NCBI RefSeq assembly: GCF_022427145.1
Contig: NZ_JAKSXN010000057.1
Location: 1-35,732 of the forward strand
DNA from: Paenibacillus timonensis
GTDB lineage: Bacteria > Bacillota > Bacilli > Paenibacillales > Paenibacillaceae
DNA: 35,732 nucleotides
Reading direction: 5' to 3'
Shown here: in pieces, positions 7,632 to 15,109 of the stretch
How positions within the stretch are numbered: the first letter of the stretch is position 1
How the letters are laid out: every line of letters begins with the position of its first letter
Position numbers and translations under genes: made by a program
Notes under the pieces: model-generated
What the model saw: the letters and a program-made list of their open reading frames with translations, nothing else
What the model was told of the DNA's origin: nothing
The model's database searches: none

Positions 7632-8801
7632 CTATAGTTCTTCCGTGTTAAGCGTAAATCCTTCAATTACCGCATCCTCGTCAACCTCGATCAGGATGCA
7701 ACGTTTGCCGTGGTAATTCACTTGTTTCACGTACTTTAAATCCTGCGGGCTCACCGAAATCGTGGCCACCTTCGTATCGATCTTGATCGATTTCGAAGTA
7801 AACTTCGGCACGACGCTGCTCGCTTTGATTTCGTAGTTTTTGTCGTCGACGACCGTTTGGTATGCAAGCTCCACTTTTTCCGTCGTTACGTTCTCCACGC
7901 CGCTTGCCGTCAGCACGCGCTCAACGTCTTTATAATCCAGCTTCGGCGGTTCTTCCTCTTCATGGGTTTCGATCACCTGCTGAATTTCTTCGTATACGCT
8001 CGCAATCGTGGAGGCGTCCAGCTGATCCCCGGCAATTTCCTTGACGATATCCTCGAAGATCGCTCTCTCTTCCAGCGCGGTAACGGTCTTCTCGGCATTC
8101 AAGACTTGATCGATAAAATGCTGATTCGGATCGTTCACTTTGCCCGCGCAATACAGTACCCGATTCACGTCGGAGAATCCGTCCGTTACGCTAGGGTAGA
8201 AGAAACCTTGCTCCGGCGTACGCAGCTTGATGATCGGATCGACGATGACGTTGTATTTGAATTCGCGTTCGATATAATCGAACATCAGTGTTTTTCGCTG
8301 CGGTTCCGTGGAATTGATGCTGCATAAAATAAACGGATTTGCGAACATCTCGTCGTTTTCGCTCTCCTCGGCTTCCTCGTTGCGTTCCTTGGTAGGTTTG
8401 TAGTATTGTCCGCGAACGAAAGTGATCACCGTATCCCGCTCATACTTCGTATCCTCCAGCATTTTCTCCACCAGCAGAAGCATTAAATCATGCCATTCCT
8501 CGGCATCCCCGGTGACCAGGGCTTGATGGAGAAGAGGCTGCGAGGGCTTGTCCGATTCCGGCTGCTCCTGGAACTTTAACTCGAACAGCTTCTGATCCAA
8601 TTCACCGGCCAGCAGCTTTTTGAAATTGCCCATGTGCAGTTCTTGCTTCTCCCGCTCCAGAAGCTCGAACGGCGTTCGTTCAAAATGATAGATTTCATTC
8701 GTTTCCTTCATAATATAGACGTTAAGAATGTCGTAAATACTAAGTCTTTCGTGATCTAACTTGAACTGTTTGCGAATATAAGCGACTTCTTTCTTGATCA
8801 A
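7632..8801 (-). CDS. DUF4317 domain-containing protein
   Basis: The 389-residue protein matches the DUF4317 family found in Firmicutes, whose function is unknown. Typical segments are KKEVAYIRKQFK at the start, YILNVYIMKETNEIYH, an acidic middle (residues near 280 with a run of Glu), and a C-terminal beta-rich region ending in EDAVIEGFTLNTEEL. No signal peptide or membrane segment is evident. There is no ATG start. The frame is open to a TTG at 8819, but AGGGG lies seven bases before a second TTG at 8801, which is the preferred start. It is the first gene of the DUF4317-DUF4256-methyltransferase operon and has a good promoter with a palindrome over the -10 box. Confidence 0.88.
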   Translation of the reverse strand: MIKKEVAYIRKQFKLDHERLSIYDILNVYIMKETNEIYHFERTPFELLEREKQELHMGNFKKLLAGELDQKLFELKFQEQPESDKPSQPLLHQALVTGDAEEWHDLMLLLVEKMLEDTKYERDTVITFVRGQYYKPTKERNEEAEESENDEMFANPFILCSINSTEPQRKTLMFDYIEREFKYNVIVDPIIKLRTPEQGFFYPSVTDGFSDVNRVLYCAGKVNDPNQHFIDQVLNAEKTVTALEERAIFEDIVKEIAGDQLDASTIASVYEEIQQVIETHEEEEPPKLDYKDVERVLTASGVENVTTEKVELAYQTVVDDKNYEIKASSVVPKFTSKSIKIDTKVATISVSPQDLKYVKQVNYHGKRCILIEVDEDAVIEGFTLNTEEL

Positions 8802-8832
8802 GATAATTCCCCTTTGCAAAAAGTCAATATTT

Positions 8833-8849
8833 GCATTGTACTACAATGC
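8833..8849. promoter_or_regulatory. Palindrome over the -10 box of the DUF4317 operon
   Basis: GCATTGTACTACAATGC is a perfect palindrome with eight-base arms around one central base. It contains the -10 hexamer. A dimeric repressor site is the natural reading; the protein that binds it is not identifiable from the sequence. Confidence 0.6.
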
Positions 8850-8863
8850 TCGTCAACTGTCAT
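8835..8863 (-). promoter_or_regulatory. Promoter of the DUF4317-DUF4256-methyltransferase operon
   Basis: On the minus strand ATGACA (8858-8863), a 17-base spacer and TACAAT (8835-8840) each differ from consensus at one position. Transcription would begin near 8828, about 27 bases before the TTG start. Confidence 0.8.
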
Positions 8864-8993
8864 GATACGCGAAAACGAAAAAGACCCAAACTGTCAAAGA
8901 GGATCGGCCGAAGCCAAAACTCTTTTGCAGGTTGGATCCGTGGGAATGAGCCGAAGCTCGGACGCGTGTATTCTTTGAATCGGGGAAGGCTGT

Positions 8994-9638
8994 TTACAGC
9001 TTCCTTAATTCATCTATAATATCCTCCGTCTCCCAGCGTTTCATAAAATCCGGGTTCACGTACGCGGAGCGGATGATGCCGGACTCGTCGATCATGAAGG
9101 TGGAAGGGATGGGGAGGACCCACCGATCGGTCGCGTTGTATTCGGCTAGATCCATCTGGAACAGGTTTGTCATGATCTCCTGCATGTACGACGGTACATC
9201 ATACAAAATATTGTAAAAGGCGGCCACCAGACCCTTTGTGTCGCTTAGCACCTGGAACTCAAGCTGTTCCTTCTCCTGATGGGACAGCGTATTGTCCGGA
9301 CTTTGAGGGCTAACGGCGATAAGTCTGGCGCCGAGCGCATGAATCTCCGGCAGCAACTTCTGATAGGAACGAAGCTGCGAGTTGCAAAACGGGCACCAGC
9401 CGCCGCGGTAAAAGGTGAGCACGACGGGGCCTTTAGCCAGTTCGTCGGATAAGTGAACGGGCTGACCCAGCGAATTTTTCAACGTAAAATCCTTCGCCTT
9501 CTGGCCTTCCTGCAGTCCATACGGAATCCCCGACTCCTGCTGCTCCCGGATCAAACGAAACATCGCGGCTTGAACCTCTAAGGGCGATTGGGCGATGAAC
9601 TGTTGTTTTATTTCATCCAGCGTTTGATTTAATGACAT
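8994..9638 (-). CDS. Peroxiredoxin-like AhpC/TSA-family protein
   Basis: The 214-residue thioredoxin-fold protein has an N-terminal helical extension, then the AhpC/TSA core. FTLKNSLGQPVHLSD is at about 51-65, VVLTFYRGGWCPFC at 72-85 with Cys82 and Cys85 forming a CxxC pair, and RLIAVSPQSPD follows. The CPFC motif is typical of the peroxiredoxin-like group that resembles thiol-disulfide reductases more than classical two-Cys peroxiredoxins. There is no signal peptide, so it is probably cytoplasmic. The ribosome site AGGAGG precedes the ATG. The gene follows a CcdA-like membrane protein by 24 bases and ends a redox operon. Peroxide or disulfide reduction using electrons passed by its partners is inferred from context. 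Confidence 0.9.
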   Translation of the reverse strand: MSLNQTLDEIKQQFIAQSPLEVQAAMFRLIREQQESGIPYGLQEGQKAKDFTLKNSLGQPVHLSDELAKGPVVLTFYRGGWCPFCNSQLRSYQKLLPEIHALGARLIAVSPQSPDNTLSHQEKEQLEFQVLSDTKGLVAAFYNILYDVPSYMQEIMTNLFQMDLAEYNATDRWVLPIPSTFMIDESGIIRSAYVNPDFMKRWETEDIIDELRKL

Positions 9639-9662
9639 ACGTAAATTCCTCCTAAGATGGAT

Positions 9663-10355
9663 TTATTTCATGAGTCCAACAATCAATAAGATGATCCCAA
9701 GTGCGATGGAGATGTAGCCGGCGATTTTTTTGATCGGACCGCCCCATTTCGACAGCTTGCGGAGAATGGAAATGGAGAAGACCGCAACCAATCCGAGAAT
9801 CACGCCCTTGCCCAGGGAGTAAGTCGACATGAGCAATGCGCCGTGAAGCGGACTGCCTTGAAGGGCAATATAGCTGATCAGCGCGAAAAAGATCGGGATC
9901 GCACAGGGCGATATGACCAGTCCATAGGGAATCCCCAGCTTGAAAGCGGCCAGCAGGCCAGGCTGTTGATCCGGCCGGCTCATCGGTTTCTGGAATGCAG
10001 GCATGGCAAAGGAAATGACGCCTAACAGCTGCAGCCCGGCCAAGATGTCAAAGAGCGGCGGGATCCAGGTCAGCAAGTGATATTTCTCAATAAAAGGAAG
10101 GAACTGCTGGCCAAGCAGGGCGAAAATCAAACCCGCTAACAACGAAGTGACGACCATTCCTAAGATAAAGTGAAATGCAATCGCCAGGGCCTTTTTCCTA
10201 CTGCCGTCGGCTCCCTTTTGGACATACCCTCCGAACATCGCAAGTACAGGTAAATAGCAGGCCAACACTGCGCTCACGATGCCAACAATGAACACCAGAA
10301 TGTAGGTCGAGGCGGAAATGCCGCCCGAGATCGTAAAATGATATAAATTTTCCAT
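9663..10355 (-). CDS. CcdA/DsbD-type membrane electron-transfer protein
   Basis: The 230-residue integral membrane protein has about six hydrophobic segments and the family's two conserved cysteines: Cys33 in the LACYLPVLAMFGG segment and Cys151 in VISPCAIPIFFA. In CcdA and DsbD these cysteines carry reducing equivalents from cytoplasmic thioredoxin across the membrane. The ATG overlaps the stop of the upstream thioredoxin-like gene by one base (TAATG), showing translational coupling in the intact ancestor. The peroxiredoxin-like gene follows. It may supply reductant for extracytoplasmic thiol proteins or cytochrome maturation. A dedicated partner is the adjacent thioredoxin-like reading frame, which is broken here. 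Assignment to the family is firm; the physiological substrate is not known. Confidence 0.92.
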   Translation of the reverse strand: MENLYHFTISGGISASTYILVFIVGIVSAVLACYLPVLAMFGGYVQKGADGSRKKALAIAFHFILGMVVTSLLAGLIFALLGQQFLPFIEKYHLLTWIPPLFDILAGLQLLGVISFAMPAFQKPMSRPDQQPGLLAAFKLGIPYGLVISPCAIPIFFALISYIALQGSPLHGALLMSTYSLGKGVILGLVAVFSISILRKLSKWGGPIKKIAGYISIALGIILLIVGLMK

Positions 10356-10639
10356 TAGTGACTCCTTTGATCTAGTGAATGATCTTCGTGATGGAGCAAC
10401 TCATACACACGTTCACGAAGTTGGGGCAAGGCGGGCAAAGTGCCAAATTCCGTTTTCCCGTTGATGAGAATCGCTCCGGCGCTAAATAAGTTCAGTTCTT
10501 GGAGACGTTCAAACTGATCAACGACATTTAATTCCTGGATTTCAATTTGCGGAACATCTTCCGCGACTTACTTGACCAGCTTGATCGCTCTCTGACAAAT
10601 GGAACACCCCGGTCCAGCAGATACCACTTCAATTAACAG
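10355..10639 (-). pseudogene. Broken thioredoxin/glutaredoxin-like gene with in-frame TAA and CTG at the start position
   Basis: A 95-codon reading frame encodes a small thioredoxin-fold protein: a first strand LLIEVVSAGPG, CSIC redox motif at codons 12-15, then QRAIKLVK, an in-frame TAA at codon 24 (10568-10570), and an intact second half (VAEDVPQIEIQELNV, FSAGAILINGKTEFG, the helix LPQLRERVYELL). The codon at the expected start, five bases after a strong AGGAGG (10648-10653), is CTG instead of ATG, and no other in-frame ATG, GTG or TTG lies at a suitable distance. The stop can arise from a single C-to-T change in a Gln codon. The frame continues without further damage to a TAA that overlaps the CcdA-like start. 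Inactivation looks recent, or one difference is a sequencing error. Upstream ribosome loading could still feed ccdA translation. Confidence 0.75.
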
Positions 10640-10703
10640 ATAGACCTCCTCCTTTACTCCATGTAGTGAACCATCCTCCCCGTTTCAGGAAGATTTGTTT
10701 TTG

Positions 10704-10736
10704 ATTATAAAGGCCGGGCTGTTAAATCCTTGTTAA
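10704..10736 (-). promoter_or_regulatory. Promoter of the redox operon with response-regulator direct repeats
   Basis: On the minus strand a perfect TATAAT (10704-10709) has no good -35 at the usual distance. Instead two TTAACA hexamers (10731-10736 and 10720-10725) separated by five bases span the -35 region. Hexamer direct repeats with an 11-base period are the usual target of OmpR/PhoB-type regulators, and TTAACA-type repeats are known for Bacillus PhoP. The two-component genes lie divergently 95 bases away, so activation by that regulator is the likely arrangement. Confidence 0.6.
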
Positions 10737-10761
10737 GTGGAGCTTCCGCAGACCCCAGGAC

Positions 10762-10789
10762 TTGCTCGCATCCCGAAAACGGGTATGAT
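10762..10789 (+). promoter_or_regulatory. Candidate promoter of the two-component operon
   Basis: TTGCTC (10762-10767), a 16-base spacer and TATGAT (10784-10789) precede the response regulator. Its ribosome site GGAGAAAGGGGGGG begins at about 10812. Confidence 0.5.
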
Positions 10790-10830
10790 ATGGTATTGTC
10801 ATTGATGTCATTGGAGAAAGGGGGGGGCTT

Positions 10831-11541
10831 ATGCGCATCCTTATTGTTGAAGATGAGGAAGATCTAGCACGTGCATTAGCCAAAGGACTAAAGCGGGAAG
10901 GGTATGCCGTGGACATCGCGCTGGACGGGCTGATCGGCTGGGAGATGGCGGATACGAATGAGTACGATGTGATGATTCTCGACATCAATCTTCCGGAGCT
11001 CGACGGCATTTCGCTTTGTCAGCAAATTCGCCGGTCCTCGCACCATCCCGATGTACTTATCCTCATGCTGACTGCACGCAGCCACCCGGATGAGGTGGAA
11101 GAGGGATTGGATTCCGGGGCGGATGACTATCTCCGTAAACCATTTGTGTTTAATGAATTACTTGCCCGGATCCGGGCGCTGCTTCGCCGGAGCTCGTCCG
11201 TGAAAAGCCCGGTTCTCCAATACGAGGAGCTGACCCTCGATACGAATCGAAAGGAAGTTTGGTTTAGGAAGGAACGGATTTCATTAACACGAAAAGAGTT
11301 TGGTCTGCTCGAATATCTGATGCTGTATCCCGGTGAGGTCATCTCGTCGGAACGGCTACTGGAGCATGTTTGGGACATCCATGCCGATCCCCTGTCCTCT
11401 ACGGTCCGGGTTCACATCAACTCGTTACGGAGAAAACTCTCACACCATGATCCGGAGGCCGGAGAGAGGTATATTCAGACGGTTCAAGGTCATGGGTACA
11501 AGTGGGCAGCCTTTGCTGCTAAGAAAGAGGAAATGGAATGA
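10831..11541 (+). CDS. OmpR/PhoB-family response regulator
   Basis: The 236-residue protein has an N-terminal receiver domain (MRILIVEDEEDLARALAKGL) with the acidic pair near residues 8-9, the phosphoryl-acceptor Asp51 in VMILDINLPELDG, Thr81 and Lys103. A C-terminal winged helix follows (about 135-230: LTRKEFGLLEYLMLYPGEVIS, DPLSSTVRVHINSLRRKL, TVQGHGYKW). The ATG follows a purine-rich ribosome site. The stop overlaps the start of the sensor kinase gene in ATGA. The gene is divergent from the redox operon, whose promoter carries TTAACA direct repeats suited to this regulator class. Redox or thiol stress control is inferred from this context, and the true signal is unknown. Confidence 0.95.
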   Translation: MRILIVEDEEDLARALAKGLKREGYAVDIALDGLIGWEMADTNEYDVMILDINLPELDGISLCQQIRRSSHHPDVLILMLTARSHPDEVEEGLDSGADDYLRKPFVFNELLARIRALLRRSSSVKSPVLQYEELTLDTNRKEVWFRKERISLTRKEFGLLEYLMLYPGEVISSERLLEHVWDIHADPLSSTVRVHINSLRRKLSHHDPEAGERYIQTVQGHGYKWAAFAAKKEEME

Positions 11542-12572
11542 GAAGAGGATATCGTCTTTCACTGCGTCTCAGATTAACGCTATTAGAAATTCTTTTTCTG
11601 GCCGTCTTAATTACGTTATATGTATCGATAGAAACTTTCTTCTCTACGACTCGGATTGTACCGGAGATGCAGGGGCGTATCCTCAGCTTGTTGGTTGTTC
11701 TTACGGGGATGGTGCTCAGCGCGCAATGGCTCGCCGTGATCATCTTGAAGCCCGTAAAACGAATGAGCGAAACCGCGGCGGGTATTACCGCTTCTACTCT
11801 GCATAAACGATTGGAGATCGATGAGCTTCAGGATGAATTGAAGAAGCTGGGGATTACCTTTAATACGATGCTGGACGGGTTGGAGCATTCGTTTAACCAG
11901 CAGGCCAGGTTTGTTTCGGCGGCCGCACATGAGTTAAGAACCCCGCTTTCCATCCTGCGCACGAATCTGGAAGTGGCCGGGAATAGCCGGAGCATTGATC
12001 CGGACGAATGGTTAGAGTACAGGGAGACAACGGAGCGGACGCTTGCGCGGCTGGAATCTTTAACGGAGGATTTGCTGCTGCTGGCTGACAGGACGTACGA
12101 ACGGGAGGATCGGGAACACCATGCGGTGGAGCTCGCTGACATTCTCGAAGATGTCCTTTCCTTTATGGAACCGATGGCCGATAAACACGGGGTGACGCTT
12201 CATTTGAAGGAGCCCTGTACGGCCTTGGTGAAGGGGGAGGAAGGCTTCTTATTCCTCGTTTTCCGTAACCTGCTGGATAATGCCATCCGGTATAATCGGC
12301 CTAATGGGAGCGTTACGCTGCAGGTCACGGAAGAGGAAGGACAGGTGGTGGTTCGAATGTCGGATACCGGGAAGGGAATTCCCTTGGAGTCCAGGGAATT
12401 GATTTTTGAGCGGTTTTATCGCCTCGACTCGTCACGGGCGCGCAGGCATGGCGGCGCCGGCCTAGGTCTGTCGATCGTCCGCCATTTGCTCGCTTTCTTC
12501 CAGGGAACCGTTGAACTGGAGACAAGTTCGGAAGCAGGGAGTGTGTTTAAGGTTACGTTGCTCCGGGGTTAA
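11538..12572 (+). CDS. Membrane sensor histidine kinase
   Basis: The 344-residue kinase has two membrane helices (about 14-32 and 47-69) separated by only about 15 residues outside, then a HAMP region, a dimerisation domain with the phosphorylated His131 in AAAHELRTPLS, and an ATPase domain with the N box (RNLLDNAIRYN, 243-253), G1 box DTGKG (276-280) and G2 box GGAGLGLS (305-312). The very short external loop suggests that it senses a membrane-embedded or partner-derived signal. Such a partner could be the CcdA-like protein encoded divergently; this is speculation. The gene overlaps the response regulator by four bases, so the two form one operon. It is convergent with yoaP, and I see no clear terminator between them. 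Confidence 0.94.
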   Translation: MRRGYRLSLRLRLTLLEILFLAVLITLYVSIETFFSTTRIVPEMQGRILSLLVVLTGMVLSAQWLAVIILKPVKRMSETAAGITASTLHKRLEIDELQDELKKLGITFNTMLDGLEHSFNQQARFVSAAAHELRTPLSILRTNLEVAGNSRSIDPDEWLEYRETTERTLARLESLTEDLLLLADRTYEREDREHHAVELADILEDVLSFMEPMADKHGVTLHLKEPCTALVKGEEGFLFLVFRNLLDNAIRYNRPNGSVTLQVTEEEGQVVVRMSDTGKGIPLESRELIFERFYRLDSSRARRHGGAGLGLSIVRHLLAFFQGTVELETSSEAGSVFKVTLLRG

Positions 12573-12604
12573 ACCGAAGGACCCGGGGCAATTCATCCAT
12601 TGGG

Positions 12605-13354
12605 TTAGCTCTTTAATATCTTTTCTAACGAACCCACATCAAGCAGGTTCACGGTTACAAATTTTCCTTTATAAAATGCCCCCCAGTTATTAAAAACCCC
12701 GGGCAAGTCTTTTGCCTTTTCTAACGAGTCAACCGGAATAATAGATGCTGTCACCTTATGATCACTACAGTACTGCTTAATATCTTCGATCTTCTGAAGG
12801 ATGAACGGACACTGCATGCTGTAATAAATCGTCAGTTCCTGATTCTCGATCTGTTGTTTTCTTGCTTTATCTGTAAACTTCGGTAGGGTCCCGTCAAATG
12901 AAAGTGCCAATAATTCATACCCGTCTTCGGTAGTGTCAACCGATTCAAACCCGTACTTTTTAGCAAAGGACTGATTGGAAAGCCAGTTCTTCTGCTTTTT
13001 TGCGCCAAGCATACAAACACCGGACATCCCTTTTTCTTTTGCATCTAAAATGCAGTCATCCATCAATGCTTTCGCGTAACCTTTTCCCTTAAAATCACCG
13101 GAGACCCATAAGCAATAAATATAATAATAGTTATTGCCTACCACGGGAGTCCACGCTGACTTTAAGGGTGCATACTCAATAAAACAGCAGCCCTTAGCGT
13201 TTAGCTTTCTAAACACATGACCTTCCTTCAATCGATCGGCAAGCCATGCTCGTTTCGCTTCAACACCTGGGTGAGGTTTCTTGCTTCTTATGATGCAACA
13301 TAAATGTTCATCTACGAGGTTATCCTGCGTTAAATTAATAAACTCCTCCAGCAT
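12605..13354 (-). CDS. yoaP: YoaP-like N-acetyltransferase with C-terminal YoaP domain
   Basis: The 249-residue protein has an N-terminal GNAT acetyltransferase domain. YYYIYCLWVSGDFKGKGYAKALMDDCI at about 76-103 contains the acetyl-CoA-binding strand and pyrophosphate loop. The C-terminal domain from about 170 (LTIYYSMQCPFILQKIEDIKQYC, then VFNNWGAFYKGKFVTVNLLD) matches the YoaP-like domain. That domain looks like a reduced thioredoxin fold, with one cysteine in place of a CxxC pair. Length agrees with Bacillus YoaP. A GGAGG lies nine bases before the ATG. The gene begins 19 bases after rlmD on the same strand and is probably co-transcribed with it. The substrate is unknown. Confidence 0.85.
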   Translation of the reverse strand: MLEEFINLTQDNLVDEHLCCIIRSKKPHPGVEAKRAWLADRLKEGHVFRKLNAKGCCFIEYAPLKSAWTPVVGNNYYYIYCLWVSGDFKGKGYAKALMDDCILDAKEKGMSGVCMLGAKKQKNWLSNQSFAKKYGFESVDTTEDGYELLALSFDGTLPKFTDKARKQQIENQELTIYYSMQCPFILQKIEDIKQYCSDHKVTASIIPVDSLEKAKDLPGVFNNWGAFYKGKFVTVNLLDVGSLEKILKS

Positions 13355-13373
13355 GCGTTCATGCCTCCGTCAT

Positions 13374-14819
13374 CTATTTTTTTGACAGCAAAACAACCGC
13401 CTCCACATGGGCCGTCTGCGGGAACATGTCCACCGGCTGTACCCACTCCAGCGAATAACCGCCGTCCAGGAGCGCCTTGCAATCCTTCGCCAGGGTGGAC
13501 GGGTTGCAGGAGACGTAGACGAAGCGCTTGGGTTTCGTCTTCAGTACCGCTTCAAGGAAGCGGGGATCCAGCCCGGTACGCGGCGGGTCGGCGACAACCA
13601 CGTCCGGTGCGAAACCGGACTTCACCCAGCGGGGGAGAAGCTCCTCCGCGTATCCGGCGTAAAACGCAGCGTTATTCCGCCCGTTGCGGGCGGCATTGGC
13701 TTTGGCGTCCTCCACGGCCTCGGGAATCGATTCGATGCCGCGGACTTCCTTTGCGTAAGGCGCCAGCCACAAGCCGATCGTACCGGTGCCGCAATACGCG
13801 TCGACGACGGTTTCGCGGCCCGTTAAACCGGCGGCCGCACGTACGGATTCATACAGCTTGACCGTCTGGAGCGGGTTCAGTTGGAAGAAGGCACGGGGGG
13901 ATAAAGTGAATTCCAGGTCGCCAAGCGATTCCTGAATACTGTCCGCTCCCCACAGGATTTCCGTCCGGTTGCCGAACACGAGCGAGGTGTTCTTCGGGTT
14001 CACGTTCATCGCAATGCTGGTGAGTTCCGGCATGGCCAGCCGCAGTTCCTTGATCAATTCCTCCCGTCGCGGCAGCTTGTCGCTGGAGGTCACGAGCGTG
14101 ACCTGCAACTGCCCGGACTGAAAGCCGACGCGGACGACAATCGTGCGGACGAGTCCTTGATTGCCTTTCTCCTTATATACCGGAATGCCGAGACGCTGCA
14201 GCACGTTCCGCGTCTTGTCCACCGCTTCGTTTACCTTCGGGTGCTGGATCGGGCATCCGCTAATGTCGATCAGCTTGTGGGAGTCGGCAGCATACAAGCC
14301 GGCGATCATGCCTTCCTGGGCCATGCCTAATTGCAGTTGCGCCTTATTGCGGTAACCCCAAGGGTGATCCATGCCCAGCATCGGTTTCAGGCGTACGTCC
14401 TGCAGGCCAGCGTAACGCGCAAACGCTTCGCGGATGCCTTCCTCCTTACCGGCCAGCTGACCCTCGTAGGACAAATGCTGGATTTGGCAGCCGCCGCAGA
14501 TGCCGAACACCGGGCATGGGGCATCGACCCGATGCGGAGAACGCTTCTCGATCTCCCGAATCGCGGCGGCGATATATTTGTTCTCAACGCGGGTGACTTC
14601 CGCTTTAATGACCTCTCCGGGAATGCCGCCTTCGACGAATACGGCCTTCCGCCGGTAATAGCCGACGCCTTCTCCGTTAATGCCAAGCCGCTTGATCGTT
14701 ACGACAATGCGGTCGCCCGCTCGTACCTCGTCGGCCTGTTCCCGTTTGGCGATAGGCGGCTTTGTCCGTTGTTGCGTTTTGTTTCCCGGACGGTTGCCGG
14801 AATATTTGCGTTCTTTCAT
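13374..14819 (-). CDS. rlmD: 23S rRNA (uracil-C5)-methyltransferase, RlmD/RlmCD (TrmA) family
   Basis: The 481-residue enzyme methylates C5 of uridine in 23S rRNA using SAM. Low-GC Gram-positive members usually act at both U747 and U1939 (RlmCD). Visible parts are a basic N-terminal tail, a TRAM RNA-binding domain (about 32-90), an iron-sulfur cluster site with Cys102, Cys108 and Cys111 (CPVFGICGGCQ) and a fourth Cys in ISGCPIQ, the SAM site VDAYCGTGTIGLWLAP, the motif DPPRTGLDP, and the catalytic cysteine in FVYVSCNPSTLAKDCKAL. All motifs are present, so it should be active. The gene lies downstream of the gerA operon on the same strand with a 90-base gap. The choice between RlmC, RlmD and dual RlmCD cannot be made from sequence by eye. 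Confidence 0.93.
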   Translation of the reverse strand: MKERKYSGNRPGNKTQQRTKPPIAKREQADEVRAGDRIVVTIKRLGINGEGVGYYRRKAVFVEGGIPGEVIKAEVTRVENKYIAAAIREIEKRSPHRVDAPCPVFGICGGCQIQHLSYEGQLAGKEEGIREAFARYAGLQDVRLKPMLGMDHPWGYRNKAQLQLGMAQEGMIAGLYAADSHKLIDISGCPIQHPKVNEAVDKTRNVLQRLGIPVYKEKGNQGLVRTIVVRVGFQSGQLQVTLVTSSDKLPRREELIKELRLAMPELTSIAMNVNPKNTSLVFGNRTEILWGADSIQESLGDLEFTLSPRAFFQLNPLQTVKLYESVRAAAGLTGRETVVDAYCGTGTIGLWLAPYAKEVRGIESIPEAVEDAKANAARNGRNNAAFYAGYAEELLPRWVKSGFAPDVVVADPPRTGLDPRFLEAVLKTKPKRFVYVSCNPSTLAKDCKALLDGGYSLEWVQPVDMFPQTAHVEAVVLLSKK

Positions 14820-14909
14820 GAATCCTGATTCTCCATCCTAATGAGGTGTGTACTAGACTCAATATACCATGGGAATCCCGGCGGTACCATAACCGGCCCT
14901 GGCCGGGGG

Positions 14910-15098
14910 CTAGAGCTGCAACAAAAGGGAGGTTAGAAAACCGGCACCTGCCAAGACCAGCTGGATCCATCCGGAAATCTTGGCGTATTTCTGTTCCTTA
15001 AGCATTTGCTGCACCGTATAGATCTTGTTATCCACCCATAGCAGGATTAGTCCGGAGAACAAGAGTAGGGCCGAGGTAAAAGCGAGCGCGCGATACAT
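14910..15098 (-). CDS. Small two-helix membrane protein, CLC_0170-like
   Basis: The 62-residue protein has two hydrophobic segments (about 4-22 and 43-61) around a short polar linker (DNKIYTVQQMLKEQKYAKI). It resembles the small membrane proteins annotated as the CLC_0170 family, though that match is from memory of the pattern. A perfect AGGAGG lies eight bases before the ATG, supporting a real gene. It begins 11 bases after the gerAC stop, so it is probably the fourth gene of the germinant-receptor operon. Small two-helix GerD-like subunits are known to modulate some Ger receptors; such a role here is only an inference. Confidence 0.75.
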   Translation of the reverse strand: MYRALAFTSALLLFSGLILLWVDNKIYTVQQMLKEQKYAKISGWIQLVLAGAGFLTSLLLQL

Positions 15099-15109
15099 AC
15101 AAACGCCTC

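Noticed and set aside
8985..9004. Terminator at the end of the peroxiredoxin-like gene
   Set aside because: GGAAG-GCTGT pairs with ACAGC-TTCC across the stop codon, but no T-run follows on the minus strand.
14892..14905. Terminator after the gerA operon
   Set aside because: CCGGCC-CT-GGCCGG is a short stem with no T-run in either direction, so readthrough into rlmD cannot be excluded.
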